64,000 nt of DNA, from contig NZ_JAQTLH010000004.1 in assembly GCF_028714975.1 (NCBI RefSeq), forward strand, positions 124,001 through 188,000, written 5' to 3'. Position 1 is the stretch's first letter, and every line of letters begins with the position of its first letter. Made by a program: the position numbers and the translations under genes. This document shows positions 7,617 through 14,228 of this stretch, piece after piece. Origin of the DNA: Sulfurimonas sp. (lineage in GTDB: Bacteria > Campylobacterota > Campylobacteria > Campylobacterales > Sulfurimonadaceae). The notes under the pieces are model-generated. The model did not search any database. It worked only from the letters and a program-made list of their open reading frames with translations, and was not told where the DNA came from.

Positions 7617-7695
7617 AAGCATAAAAGTTAAATCGGATAAAATTACTCCGATTTAAAATAGTAGAGGGTAAAGCTCTCTTACCAAAGGAAACAAG

Positions 7696-7827
7696 ATGAA
7701 AAACATCATTTTATTAATCGCTCTTACATTAGGTGCTCTTCAAGCAGACAACATCGTAACTTACGATACAAACAACGGTAATACAGAAGTTAGCAAACCT
7801 AACCATCCAAGTCAAGATCTTTACTAA
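7696..7827 (+). CDS. Small exported peptide of 43 residues, copy 1
   Basis: MKNIILLIALTLGALQA is a typical Sec signal peptide with a predicted cut after QA. The mature part, DNIVTYDTNNGNTEVSKPNH..., is about 26 polar residues without Cys. AAAGGA lies 9 bases before the ATG, and a strong terminator follows 25 bases after the stop, so it is expressed as its own short unit. An identical gene lies at 10331-10462. No known family is recognised; a small periplasmic or secreted peptide is the safest description. Confidence 0.7.
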   Translation: MKNIILLIALTLGALQADNIVTYDTNNGNTEVSKPNHPSQDLY

Positions 7828-7852
7828 GATTAGTAAAAATCTTTAACTTTAT

Positions 7853-7882
7853 ACTCCATCCGCCTTATGGATGGAGTTTTTC
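7853..7882 (+). terminator. Rho-independent terminator after peptide gene, copy 1
   Basis: Stem ACTCCATCC (7853-7861) pairs perfectly with GGATGGAGT (7869-7877) around a 7-base loop and runs into TTTTTCT. Confidence 0.85.
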
Positions 7883-7939
7883 TCTCCTCTTTTTTACATA
7901 AATCTTCACATAAACTCAGCAGTATAATCCTTTTTTAGA

Positions 7940-7945
7940 TAAAAT
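7940..7945 (+). promoter_or_regulatory. -10 box TAAAAT directly before cobQ (leaderless layout)
   Basis: TAAAAT ends 6 bases before the cobQ ATG, which would put the transcription start on the A of the start codon. No Shine-Dalgarno is present in the gap. The same spacing is seen before cobU (10577), the DUF481 gene (36908) and lapG (43154). Confidence 0.5.
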
Positions 7946-7951
7946 AAAAAA

Positions 7952-9337
7952 ATGAACTCACTTAGCATATTCGGCACAAGCAGTGATGCCGGAAAATCGA
8001 CTCTTAGCTTTGCTATAACCTATCTTCTGCACCATCGCGGCATCAGCGCGGCACCTTTTAAAGCTCAAAATGTATCTAACAACTCGCAAGTAACGGATGA
8101 TGGGGGCGAAATCGCCATTCCACAGTACTTTGCCGCAGAAGCAATCGGACTTAAAACAACTTCGTATATGAACCCTATTTTGCTAAAGTCCGGCGGAAAA
8201 TCAAAAGCACATATGATTATTAACGGTAAAAGTGTCGGCAACAAAGATGTTTGGGAGTATTACCGCGATATAAAAACTCTACAACCCATCGTAAAAGAGG
8301 CGTTTTTAAAGCTCAAAGAAGAGTATGATTGTATTGTTGCCGAGGGTGCGGGAAGTCCCGTTGAGCTAAACTTGATGGATAAAGACCTATCAAATATCTT
8401 TGTAGCAGATGAGTTTAACACAAAGATTATTTTAGTGGCGGATATCCAGAGAGGCGGTGTTTTTGCCTCAATATACGGTGTTTATAAACTGCTTCCGAAA
8501 AAACTGCGTGAGAATATTATAGGCGTGATAGTCAACAAGTTTCAAGGTGATATGACTCTTTTTGATGAGGGAAGAGTCATCATAGAAAAGAAGTTTGGCA
8601 TAAAAGTTTTGGGTGTCGTACCGTTTAAACCTTTCAATCTCGGTTTTGAAGACAGCGAATCTATAATGAACTATATTCAATATACAAGCAAAGCAAAGAT
8701 AAAAGTAGGCGTTATAAAACTTCCGCATATCAGCAATTTTACGGACTTTGAGCCTCTTGTTGTGGACAAAGAGGTAGAGCTGGTTTTTATATCAAACGCG
8801 AGCGATATAGCTACTTGTCAGGTCGTAGTTTTACCGGGAAGCAAAAGAGTGGTTGATGATTTGTTGTGGCTAAAAGAGCGGGGATTTGAGAGGGTTTTAA
8901 GCTCAAAAAAACAAAAAATAGTAGCCATTTGCGGCGGTTATGAGATGATGTTTGAGAGAATTTTAGACCCTGACGCGGTAGAGTCCGAATTTAAAGAGGT
9001 TTTTGGTTTTGGGCGGATAAAGGGCGAAGTTGTTTTTGCCAAAGAGAAGATTGTAAAAAAAGGGTGCTACTATCTTTTTGGCTCAATGATAGACGGATAC
9101 GAGATACATAACGGAGTAGCAAAAAAGAGAGTCGTAAAGAAAAAAAATCTCTATGCAACATTTGTGCATGGGATTTTTGAAAACGATGAGTTTCGTTACA
9201 GACTATTTTACAAAATAGATAAAACCTATGAGGGATATAATTTTAAAGAGTACAAAGAAAAAGCAATAAAAGAGTTCGCAGGGCATATAGACAAATATGT
9301 AGATATGGATTTTATACAAGAGGCACTTGTTCTTTAG
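7952..9337 (+). CDS. cobQ: Cobyric acid synthase CobQ
   Basis: 461 residues. The N-terminal half is a dethiobiotin-synthetase-like ATPase starting GTSSDAGKST, with PFKAQNVSNNSQVT and EGAGSPVELNL. The C-terminal half is a class I glutamine amidotransferase with the nucleophile in VAICGGYEMM and the His of ATFVHGIFEND. It amidates the side chains of adenosylcobyrinic a,c-diamide. It appears to lack a 5' leader. It is slightly shorter than usual (about 480-500). It stands apart from cobU-cobT, separated by an inserted toxin-antitoxin pair and a duplicated locus. Confidence 0.93.
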   Translation: MNSLSIFGTSSDAGKSTLSFAITYLLHHRGISAAPFKAQNVSNNSQVTDDGGEIAIPQYFAAEAIGLKTTSYMNPILLKSGGKSKAHMIINGKSVGNKDVWEYYRDIKTLQPIVKEAFLKLKEEYDCIVAEGAGSPVELNLMDKDLSNIFVADEFNTKIILVADIQRGGVFASIYGVYKLLPKKLRENIIGVIVNKFQGDMTLFDEGRVIIEKKFGIKVLGVVPFKPFNLGFEDSESIMNYIQYTSKAKIKVGVIKLPHISNFTDFEPLVVDKEVELVFISNASDIATCQVVVLPGSKRVVDDLLWLKERGFERVLSSKKQKIVAICGGYEMMFERILDPDAVESEFKEVFGFGRIKGEVVFAKEKIVKKGCYYLFGSMIDGYEIHNGVAKKRVVKKKNLYATFVHGIFENDEFRYRLFYKIDKTYEGYNFKEYKEKAIKEFAGHIDKYVDMDFIQEALVL

Positions 9338-9373
9338 CTTTAGTTTGTTATGTTTTAGGTAAAATGGATAAAA
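9338..9373. repeat. 36-bp intergenic repeat, copy 2
   Basis: Begins right after the cobQ stop and matches 3024-3059 with a single mismatch. It contains GGTAAAAT and GGATAAAAT, likely -10 boxes for the MNT gene at 9406. Confidence 0.7.
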
Positions 9374-9405
9374 TAGTTCATAGTAAAATTTAAAAGGGGT
9401 TGTAA

Positions 9406-9699
9406 ATGGTGTCTTTGGATTATGTAAAATCGCATATGAAAGGGTTAAAACCTTATTTAAATGAAAAATACAGCATTTCTGATATTTATATTTTTGGCTC
9501 CTTTGCAAGAAATGAACAAACCGATGAAAGTGATATAGATGTCCTTGTTGATTTTCGTAAAACCCCTGATTTGCTTACCTTTATTGAGATAGAAGAGTTT
9601 CTTAGCAAAAATTTGCATCATAAAATAGACTTGGTTCCAAAAAGAAAATTAAAAGCGCAGCTAAAAGAACAGATTATGGAAGAAGCCATAGCAATATGA
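9406..9699 (+). CDS. mntA: MntA-type minimal nucleotidyltransferase antitoxin
   Basis: 97 residues. The nucleotidyltransferase core is clear: GSFARNEQTDESDIDVLVDF (31-50), with GSF and the two catalytic aspartates D43 and D45, and a third acidic site in KIDLV. MNT proteins of this family silence the partner HEPN toxin by adding AMP units to its tyrosine. The ATG has AAAGGGG about 9 bases upstream. The stop overlaps the next start by 4 bases. Confidence 0.88.
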   Translation: MVSLDYVKSHMKGLKPYLNEKYSISDIYIFGSFARNEQTDESDIDVLVDFRKTPDLLTFIEIEEFLSKNLHHKIDLVPKRKLKAQLKEQIMEEAIAI

Positions 9700-10040
9700 A
9701 GAGAAACTATTTGCTATTTTTGGAAGACATAAGCAAGAGAATAGAAAAAATCGGCTCATTTATTAACGGTATGACTTATGATGATTTTATAAAAGATGAT
9801 AAAACTGTTAGTGCTTGCATAAGAGAGATAGAAGTTATCGGTGAAGCTACAAAGCAGATACCAAAAGAGATTACCGACAAATTTGAAGAACTTCCTTGGT
9901 CGTTGATGGCTAAAATGAGAGATAAACTTATTCATTGGTATTTTGAAATTGATGAAGAGATAATCTGGAATGTAGCTGTAGATAAGCTTCCGCCTATAAA
10001 AAAGCAAATAGATAAAATAATAGCGCAAAGCGAAAAATAA
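9696..10040 (+). CDS. hepT: HepT-type HEPN toxin (DUF86)
   Basis: 114 residues, all helical. Residues 75-82 read RDKLIHWY, the R-x4-H-x-Y motif of HepT RNases; Y82 corresponds to the residue AMPylated by MntA. IGEATKQIP before it is also typical of the family. Coupled to mntA by an ATGA overlap. The pair lies between cobQ and cobU and is flanked on both sides by the duplicated peptide locus. Confidence 0.88.
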   Translation: MKRNYLLFLEDISKRIEKIGSFINGMTYDDFIKDDKTVSACIREIEVIGEATKQIPKEITDKFEELPWSLMAKMRDKLIHWYFEIDEEIIWNVAVDKLPPIKKQIDKIIAQSEK

Positions 10041-10256
10041 CTTTTCTCAAACAACCTAAAATGAACCATCTCACGCAGGAGAGACTGTGAAAGAACTTCA
10101 TTTCTTTTTATGCATACAATACAACTTAATATCGACAAGAATATTGATGAAAATAGGTTTTTGCAGCTACTTTAGGGCAAACAAGTCTTTCTATCATTGC
10201 TAAAAGTATAAACCAAACCTTAAATAAAACTGCTACTTTAAAAAGCATAAAAGAGT
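10041..10256. other. Non-coding stretch after hepT
   Basis: About 215 bases with no convincing gene. It holds a decayed REP-like piece (CTCACGCAGGAGAGACTGTGA, near 10070) and, at 10232, a degenerate form (CTGCTACTTTAAAAAGC) of the sequence that precedes the other peptide locus. Confidence 0.4.
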
Positions 10257-10330
10257 TAAAAGTTAAATCGGATAAAATTACTCCGATTTAAAATAGTAGA
10301 GGGTAAAGCTCTCTTACCAAAGGAAACAAG

Positions 10331-10462
10331 ATGAAAAACATCATTTTATTAATCGCTCTTACATTAGGTGCTCTTCAAGCAGACAACATCGTAACTTACG
10401 ATACAAACAACGGTAATACAGAAGTTAGCAAACCTAACCATCCAAGTCAAGATCTTTACTAA
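10331..10462 (+). CDS. Small exported peptide of 43 residues, copy 2
   Basis: Same 43 codons as 7696-7827: signal peptide MKNIILLIALTLGALQA followed by a short polar mature part ending PSQDLY. The perfect match at DNA level, including silent positions and untranslated parts, points to a recent duplication or gene conversion. Confidence 0.7.
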   Translation: MKNIILLIALTLGALQADNIVTYDTNNGNTEVSKPNHPSQDLY

Positions 10463-10487
10463 GATTAGTAAAAATCTTTAACTTTAT

Positions 10488-10517
10488 ACTCCATCCGCCT
10501 TATGGATGGAGTTTTTC
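10488..10517 (+). terminator. Rho-independent terminator after peptide gene, copy 2
   Basis: Same 9-bp stem (ACTCCATCC/GGATGGAGT), 7-base loop and T run as in copy 1. Confidence 0.85.
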
Positions 10518-10576
10518 TCTCCTCTTTTTTAAACATAAATCTCTCTTAAAAAACCTCATTTTTTTGTTTCATTGGA

Positions 10577-10582
10577 TAAAAT
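10577..10582 (+). promoter_or_regulatory. -10 box TAAAAT directly before cobU (leaderless layout)
   Basis: GGATAAAAT is followed after 6 bases by the cobU ATG, the same spacing as before cobQ, and no Shine-Dalgarno is present. Confidence 0.5.
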
Positions 10583-10588
10583 TTCAAA

Positions 10589-11092
10589 ATGAAAACTAAA
10601 AAAGCACTCTTTATCGGCGGCACTAAAAGCGGGAAATCACTAAATGCCGAAATATACACGCTTAAAAATTCAGCCATAAAACCTATCTATCTTGCAACTA
10701 GCGAGTTTATGGATGAGGAGATGCGGCGTAGAGTGGATGAGCACAAACTTCAAAGAAGTGAAGAGTTTGAAACGATAGAAGAGCCTCTAAAACTCTATGA
10801 AGCGATTTTAAAACAAAACAGTACTGTTTTAATCGAGTGTGTTAGTATATGGATAAACAATATGCTATATCATGGCTACGGTTTTCTTGATATGAAAAAA
10901 GAGTTAGAGAGCGTTTTGGCGCTTGATAAAAGTATAGTTTTTGTACTTAACGATGTCGGGTGCGGAATCATTCCCGATAACGCTCTTGCACGAGAGTTTA
11001 TAGATATAAGCGGAAAGCTCTCTCAACTAATCGCAAGCAGATGTGACGAGGTTTACCACACGATTGCCGGTATACCCGTGAGGATAAAATGA
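10589..11092 (+). CDS. cobU: Adenosylcobinamide kinase / guanylyltransferase
   Basis: 167 residues, normal for CobU/CobP. The Walker A loop GGTKSGKS is at 9-16, followed by the family pattern YLATSEFMDEEM and DEHKLQRSEEF. The enzyme phosphorylates adenosylcobinamide and forms AdoCbi-GDP. It starts the overlapping set cobU-cobS-cobC, with cobT close behind. The LNDVGCGIIP segment near 120 is the usual conserved VSNEVG-like region, slightly altered. Confidence 0.9.
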   Translation: MKTKKALFIGGTKSGKSLNAEIYTLKNSAIKPIYLATSEFMDEEMRRRVDEHKLQRSEEFETIEEPLKLYEAILKQNSTVLIECVSIWINNMLYHGYGFLDMKKELESVLALDKSIVFVLNDVGCGIIPDNALAREFIDISGKLSQLIASRCDEVYHTIAGIPVRIK

Positions 11093-11814
11093 GAGATATT
11101 TTTAAAGGTTTTGCACTCGCAATGTCGATGTTAACAACTGTTCCTTTTTTTAAAATCCACGATTTTTACAAGGGCATTAATGGTTATGCCGTTATGTTCT
11201 ATCCGCTTGTGGGCGCTGTTTTAGGTGCTGTTTTATGGGGTGTTTACTCGGTTTTAAGTCCGTATGTTGCCTTAACACATCTTGGCGTTATCATCTTTGC
11301 TCTTTGGGTTTTACTTACCGGTGCGCTTCATCTTGACGGTTTTAGCGATACGGTAGACGGGCTGTACGCTCCTAAAGCCAGAGCCTTGGAGGTTATGAAA
11401 GACTCACATGTCGGTGGAATGGGAATGATAATAAGTGTTTCGTTTTTGATTTTAAAAGCCTCAACCTTGGCTCACTTTCAAGCCTTTTATATTCTGCCTC
11501 TTGTGCTGCTTCTCTCAAGACTAAACGCTGTTTTGGCAATCTACTTCTATCCATATATCAGTCAAAACGGTATGGGAACTTTGGCAAAAGCAGAACTTAC
11601 AAAACCGCAAATGCTTATCGCACTTTTTTACTCAATTTTAGCAGTTCTATTTTATAACAAACTGCTTCTGCTTGTTAGTGCTTTGTTAGTTTTGTTTGTT
11701 ATAAAAAGCTTTTTCATTAAAAGATACGGCGGATTTACGGGTGATATCTACGGTTTTACTATTGAGGTGAGCGAACTCATTCTTTTAAATCTTCTACTCT
11801 TTGGCTTGGCATGA
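11089..11814 (+). CDS. cobS: Adenosylcobinamide-GDP ribazoletransferase CobS
   Basis: 241 residues, an integral membrane protein with about six helices. The conserved acidic loop LHLDGFSDTVDG and KDSHVGGMG are present. It joins AdoCbi-GDP to alpha-ribazole phosphate or alpha-ribazole in the last steps of cobalamin assembly. ATGA-type overlaps join it to both cobU and cobC. The C-terminal GGFTGDIYGFTIEVSE is also characteristic. Confidence 0.92.
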   Translation: MRDIFKGFALAMSMLTTVPFFKIHDFYKGINGYAVMFYPLVGAVLGAVLWGVYSVLSPYVALTHLGVIIFALWVLLTGALHLDGFSDTVDGLYAPKARALEVMKDSHVGGMGMIISVSFLILKASTLAHFQAFYILPLVLLLSRLNAVLAIYFYPYISQNGMGTLAKAELTKPQMLIALFYSILAVLFYNKLLLLVSALLVLFVIKSFFIKRYGGFTGDIYGFTIEVSELILLNLLLFGLA

Positions 11815-12356
11815 GAATAACCTTGGTTCGCCACGCCGAAGTGGATGAGAGATATAAAAACCGTTATAACGGGCATAATGATATAGGTTTGTCAAAAAAT
11901 GGCGAAATTCAAGCAAGAAAAGTTGCAAAAGAGCTCGATACAATGGAGTTTGATGCAGTTTTTTGCTCAGATTTGAGGCGTGCAAAAGAGACACTAAAAT
12001 ACTCTATCCATTCAAAAGATGCCTTTTTTTCGGACAAGTTAAGAGAGAAGTCGTGGGGTAGACATGAGGGGCTTAGTTTTGATGAGATTATCGCTCAAGG
12101 CGAGATAGAGTATATAAATTTTTTACAGTGGATAGAAGCGCTTGACGGTGAGCCGCATAAGGAGTATATCAAAAGAGTGGAAGAGTTTTTTTTGTTTTTT
12201 TTACCGTCATTAAACAAAGAAAATATTTTAGTCGTAACTCATGCAGGAGTTATCCGTGTTTTACTGAGCATTGTTAAAAAAATAACCTTAGAAGAGGCGT
12301 TTGGCATTAGTGTTGAAAACGGCTCTTTTATGGTGTTTGATTTTAAAAGTGTGTAA
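11811..12356 (+). CDS. cobC: Alpha-ribazole phosphatase / histidine phosphatase CobC
   Basis: 181 residues of the phosphoglycerate-mutase-like histidine phosphatase family. LVRHAEVDERY carries the phospho-accepting His; SDLRRAKET and VVTHAGVIR supply the other phosphate-binding residues. Its place between cobS and cobT supports dephosphorylation of alpha-ribazole phosphate or cobalamin phosphate. Overlaps cobS by 4 bases. Confidence 0.85.
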   Translation: MRITLVRHAEVDERYKNRYNGHNDIGLSKNGEIQARKVAKELDTMEFDAVFCSDLRRAKETLKYSIHSKDAFFSDKLREKSWGRHEGLSFDEIIAQGEIEYINFLQWIEALDGEPHKEYIKRVEEFFLFFLPSLNKENILVVTHAGVIRVLLSIVKKITLEEAFGISVENGSFMVFDFKSV

Positions 12357-12388
12357 CATCAGTTAAAAATTTTATAAAGGAATAAAAA

Positions 12389-13444
12389 TTGAAAACATAT
12401 AACATATTTACAAATGAGCCTGATTCACTGCCATGCGGCAGGGCTGATTTTTTACTAGCGGCATCCGTTACGAAAACTTGCGAGATTGAGGGAATTACTC
12501 AAGCCGGGATTCCGGGAATGATTCCTCTGACACCTACTCTTGATGCGGAGTTTATCATAAATGAGAGGGTTTACTCTTTGGGTGAACTTGCCGAAACTCC
12601 CACAGGTGTGCCGACTCCGGCAATCATAACAAGAGCGGTGCATAACTTGGTACCCTTTAGCGCAACCGAGATTCTTGATTTGGGACTGCAAATAATTCCG
12701 CAAAATTCTATATGTCATAGTTTTAACATACTGCCCTCAAACTCAATAGCTTTGGGAGCCGACATAGACGCAAAAGCCGTTTTTAGAAAAGGAATGGCAG
12801 CGGGAGAGAGTTACGAGCTAAAGGGAAATTATCTGATTTTAGGCGAATCAACCCCAAGCGGAACGACAACGGCAACGGCGACTGCCTTGGCACTCGGATA
12901 TGATTGCAAAGATGACTTCTCTTCAAGCTTTTTACATGTGCCAAACAATGTAAGAAACGAGACTATAAATAAAGCTCTCTCCCTGATAAACGATGAGATG
13001 AGCAATTTTGAAAAGCTCTCCGTCGTGAGTGATAATATGCTTATCTTTTGTGCCGGTTTTTTGATGAGCGCGTCACGAAGATTTCATATAGTGCTAGCAG
13101 GCGGAACGCAGATGGCGGCATGTCTCTTGGTGGCTGATAGACTTAGAGAGGATGTGCTTATGAGGGTAAAGCATGAAAATATAACTCTTGCAACAACTTC
13201 ATGGGTGGCAAATGACAAAAACTCGGATATAGCGCATATTTTATCTCTTTTAAGTTATAAGCCCAATGCCGTGTATACCAGTTTTTCATTTGAAAATGCA
13301 ACCATACCGATACTCAAAAAGTATGATGAGGGCGAAGCAAAAGAGGGCGTAGGAGCGGGAGCCGCACTTGCTTATGCCTATGTAAATGAAGTTGATAACG
13401 CAAAACTTTTAGAAGCGATTGAGCGTATTTTATACTCGATGTAA
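12389..13444 (+). CDS. cobT: Nicotinate-nucleotide phosphoribosyltransferase, CobT-like (archaeal/cyanobacterial type)
   Basis: 351 residues. The sequence fits the TIGR00303 group rather than the E. coli CobT group: GIPGMIPLTPTLDAEF near the start, ETPTGVPTPAIITRA, and GESTPSGTTTATATALALG in the middle. The family activates the lower-ligand base as its ribotide for cobalamin. AAAGGA lies before the start. It closes the cob operon; the TA pair downstream is on the other strand and only 2 bases from its stop. Confidence 0.87.
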   Translation: MKTYNIFTNEPDSLPCGRADFLLAASVTKTCEIEGITQAGIPGMIPLTPTLDAEFIINERVYSLGELAETPTGVPTPAIITRAVHNLVPFSATEILDLGLQIIPQNSICHSFNILPSNSIALGADIDAKAVFRKGMAAGESYELKGNYLILGESTPSGTTTATATALALGYDCKDDFSSSFLHVPNNVRNETINKALSLINDEMSNFEKLSVVSDNMLIFCAGFLMSASRRFHIVLAGGTQMAACLLVADRLREDVLMRVKHENITLATTSWVANDKNSDIAHILSLLSYKPNAVYTSFSFENATIPILKKYDEGEAKEGVGAGAALAYAYVNEVDNAKLLEAIERILYSM

Positions 13445-13446
13445 TT

Positions 13447-13701
13447 TTAATAGTGATATCTGCATTGTGCGATTAAAATGGCATCGCTTGTAACTTTATA
13501 AACTAATCTATGCTCTATTGTTATTCGTCTTGACCAGTAGCCGGACCAATTATATTTTAATGCTTCCGGCTCCCCAATACCCTTAAACGGTTCTCTTTTT
13601 ATTTCTTTAATAAGAGTATTTATTTTTTTTAAAATATTTTTATCTCTTTGTTGCCAATATAAATAGTCTTCCCAAGCTTCATCGGCAAAAACAAGATTCA
13701 T
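13447..13701 (-). CDS. yoeB: YoeB/Txe-type mRNA interferase toxin
   Basis: 84 residues, the exact family size. The features are FADEAWEDYLYWQQ at the start, FKGIGEPEALK, GYWSRRI and EHRLVYKV in the middle, and a C-terminal CRYHY carrying the catalytic His. YoeB toxins bind the ribosome and cut mRNA at the A site. The start overlaps the stop of the antitoxin gene by one base. It faces cobT across 2 bases. Confidence 0.93.
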   Translation of the reverse strand: MNLVFADEAWEDYLYWQQRDKNILKKINTLIKEIKREPFKGIGEPEALKYNWSGYWSRRITIEHRLVYKVTSDAILIAQCRYHY

Positions 13702-13952
13702 TATTCTATAAGCTCTCTTTGTGTGCCCAACCCTGCTTCAAGTTTTGAAATTGCGCTATTAAGTCTTGTTGCATTTGTTATACTTTGCATTAAGTACGCC
13801 GTTTCTTCTATGGATTTATAATCTTCAAGAGAAATCATAACAACAGGTTCCTTGTTCTGTCTAGTAATTATAACAGGCGTATGATTCACAACAACACTAT
13901 CCATTGTTGCTGCTAAATGCTGTCTTGTTTCTGAAAATGAAATCGTTTGCAT
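13701..13952 (-). CDS. yefM: YefM-type antitoxin
   Basis: 83 residues from MQTISFSETRQHLAATMDSV. I start it at 13952, because AAGAGG lies 5 bases before this ATG; the longer frame from 13982 would run through the operator. The N-terminal half is the Phd/YefM DNA-binding fold (TPVIITRQNKEPVVMISLEDYKSIEET) and the C-terminal tail wraps the toxin. It represses its own operon and neutralises YoeB. Confidence 0.92.
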   Translation of the reverse strand: MQTISFSETRQHLAATMDSVVVNHTPVIITRQNKEPVVMISLEDYKSIEETAYLMQSITNATRLNSAISKLEAGLGTQRELIE

Positions 13953-13970
13953 TTTACCTCTTTTGATTTT

Positions 13971-13994
13971 ATATGTACACATTTTAGTACATAT
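13971..13994. promoter_or_regulatory. YefM operator palindrome
   Basis: ATATGTAC (13971-13978) and GTACATAT (13987-13994) form a perfect inverted repeat with an 8-base spacer, 19 bases upstream of the yefM start. It contains TGTACA (13974-13979), the core reported for the E. coli YefM operator. Confidence 0.65.
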
Positions 13995-14021
13995 AGCTTA
14001 AATTATTGCTTAATAATATTT

Positions 14022-14228
14022 CTAAACTCTCTCAAGCAGCTTTTTTAGTATGTAGAGTTTAGCTTTTAAGTCTTGCGTCTCTTCGTCATTTTCGGCGTTT
14101 TTTATCTCTACCTTTGTCTGTTCTATTTTTTTAAGAAGTTTTTCTTTTAATTTTTCCTGCTTTTTTTCATTGGTAAATTCACTAAAAAATAGTTTTTCAA
14201 TCCCCTTAAACACTTTATTTATCTTCAT
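14022..14228 (-). CDS. Small coiled-coil protein downstream of the Na/Pi cotransporter
   Basis: 68 residues from MKINKVFKGIEKLFF; the rest is a Lys/Glu-rich coiled coil. I start it at the ATG that overlaps the transporter stop (ATGA) rather than at the longer frame from 14270. Translational coupling suggests a role with the transporter or its PhoU-like tail, but no function is known to me. Confidence 0.65.
   Translation of the reverse strand: MKINKVFKGIEKLFFSEFTNEKKQEKLKEKLLKKIEQTKVEIKNAENDEETQDLKAKLYILKKLLERV

Larger units (their letters stand above)
7329..7621. other. Non-coding stretch downstream of the antitoxin promoter
   Basis: About 290 bases that I read as non-coding. They contain AT-rich promoter-like sequence for the minus-strand antitoxin, a second REP-like palindrome (7509-7534), and a 22-base segment (7595-7616) that recurs at 46224-46245. 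An 88-codon plus-strand frame across 7179-7445 is the shadow of the antitoxin gene and its low-complexity leader. Confidence 0.5.
7622..7896. repeat. 275-bp direct repeat, copy 1 (leader, small peptide gene, terminator)
   Basis: As far as I can compare by eye this is identical to 10257-10531. Each copy holds a hairpin-forming leader (AAATCGGA...TCCGATTT), a 43-codon ORF and a terminator. The copies flank cobQ and the MNT/HEPN pair, so recombination between them would delete 2.6 kb. Confidence 0.9.
10257..10531. repeat. 275-bp direct repeat, copy 2
   Basis: Matches 7622-7896 over its full length, including leader hairpin, peptide gene and terminator; offset 2635 bases. Confidence 0.9.

Noticed and set aside
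7696-7827. Cobalamin riboswitch in the leader before the peptide or cobQ
   Set aside because: The leader is too short and lacks the B12-box core; only simple hairpins are present.
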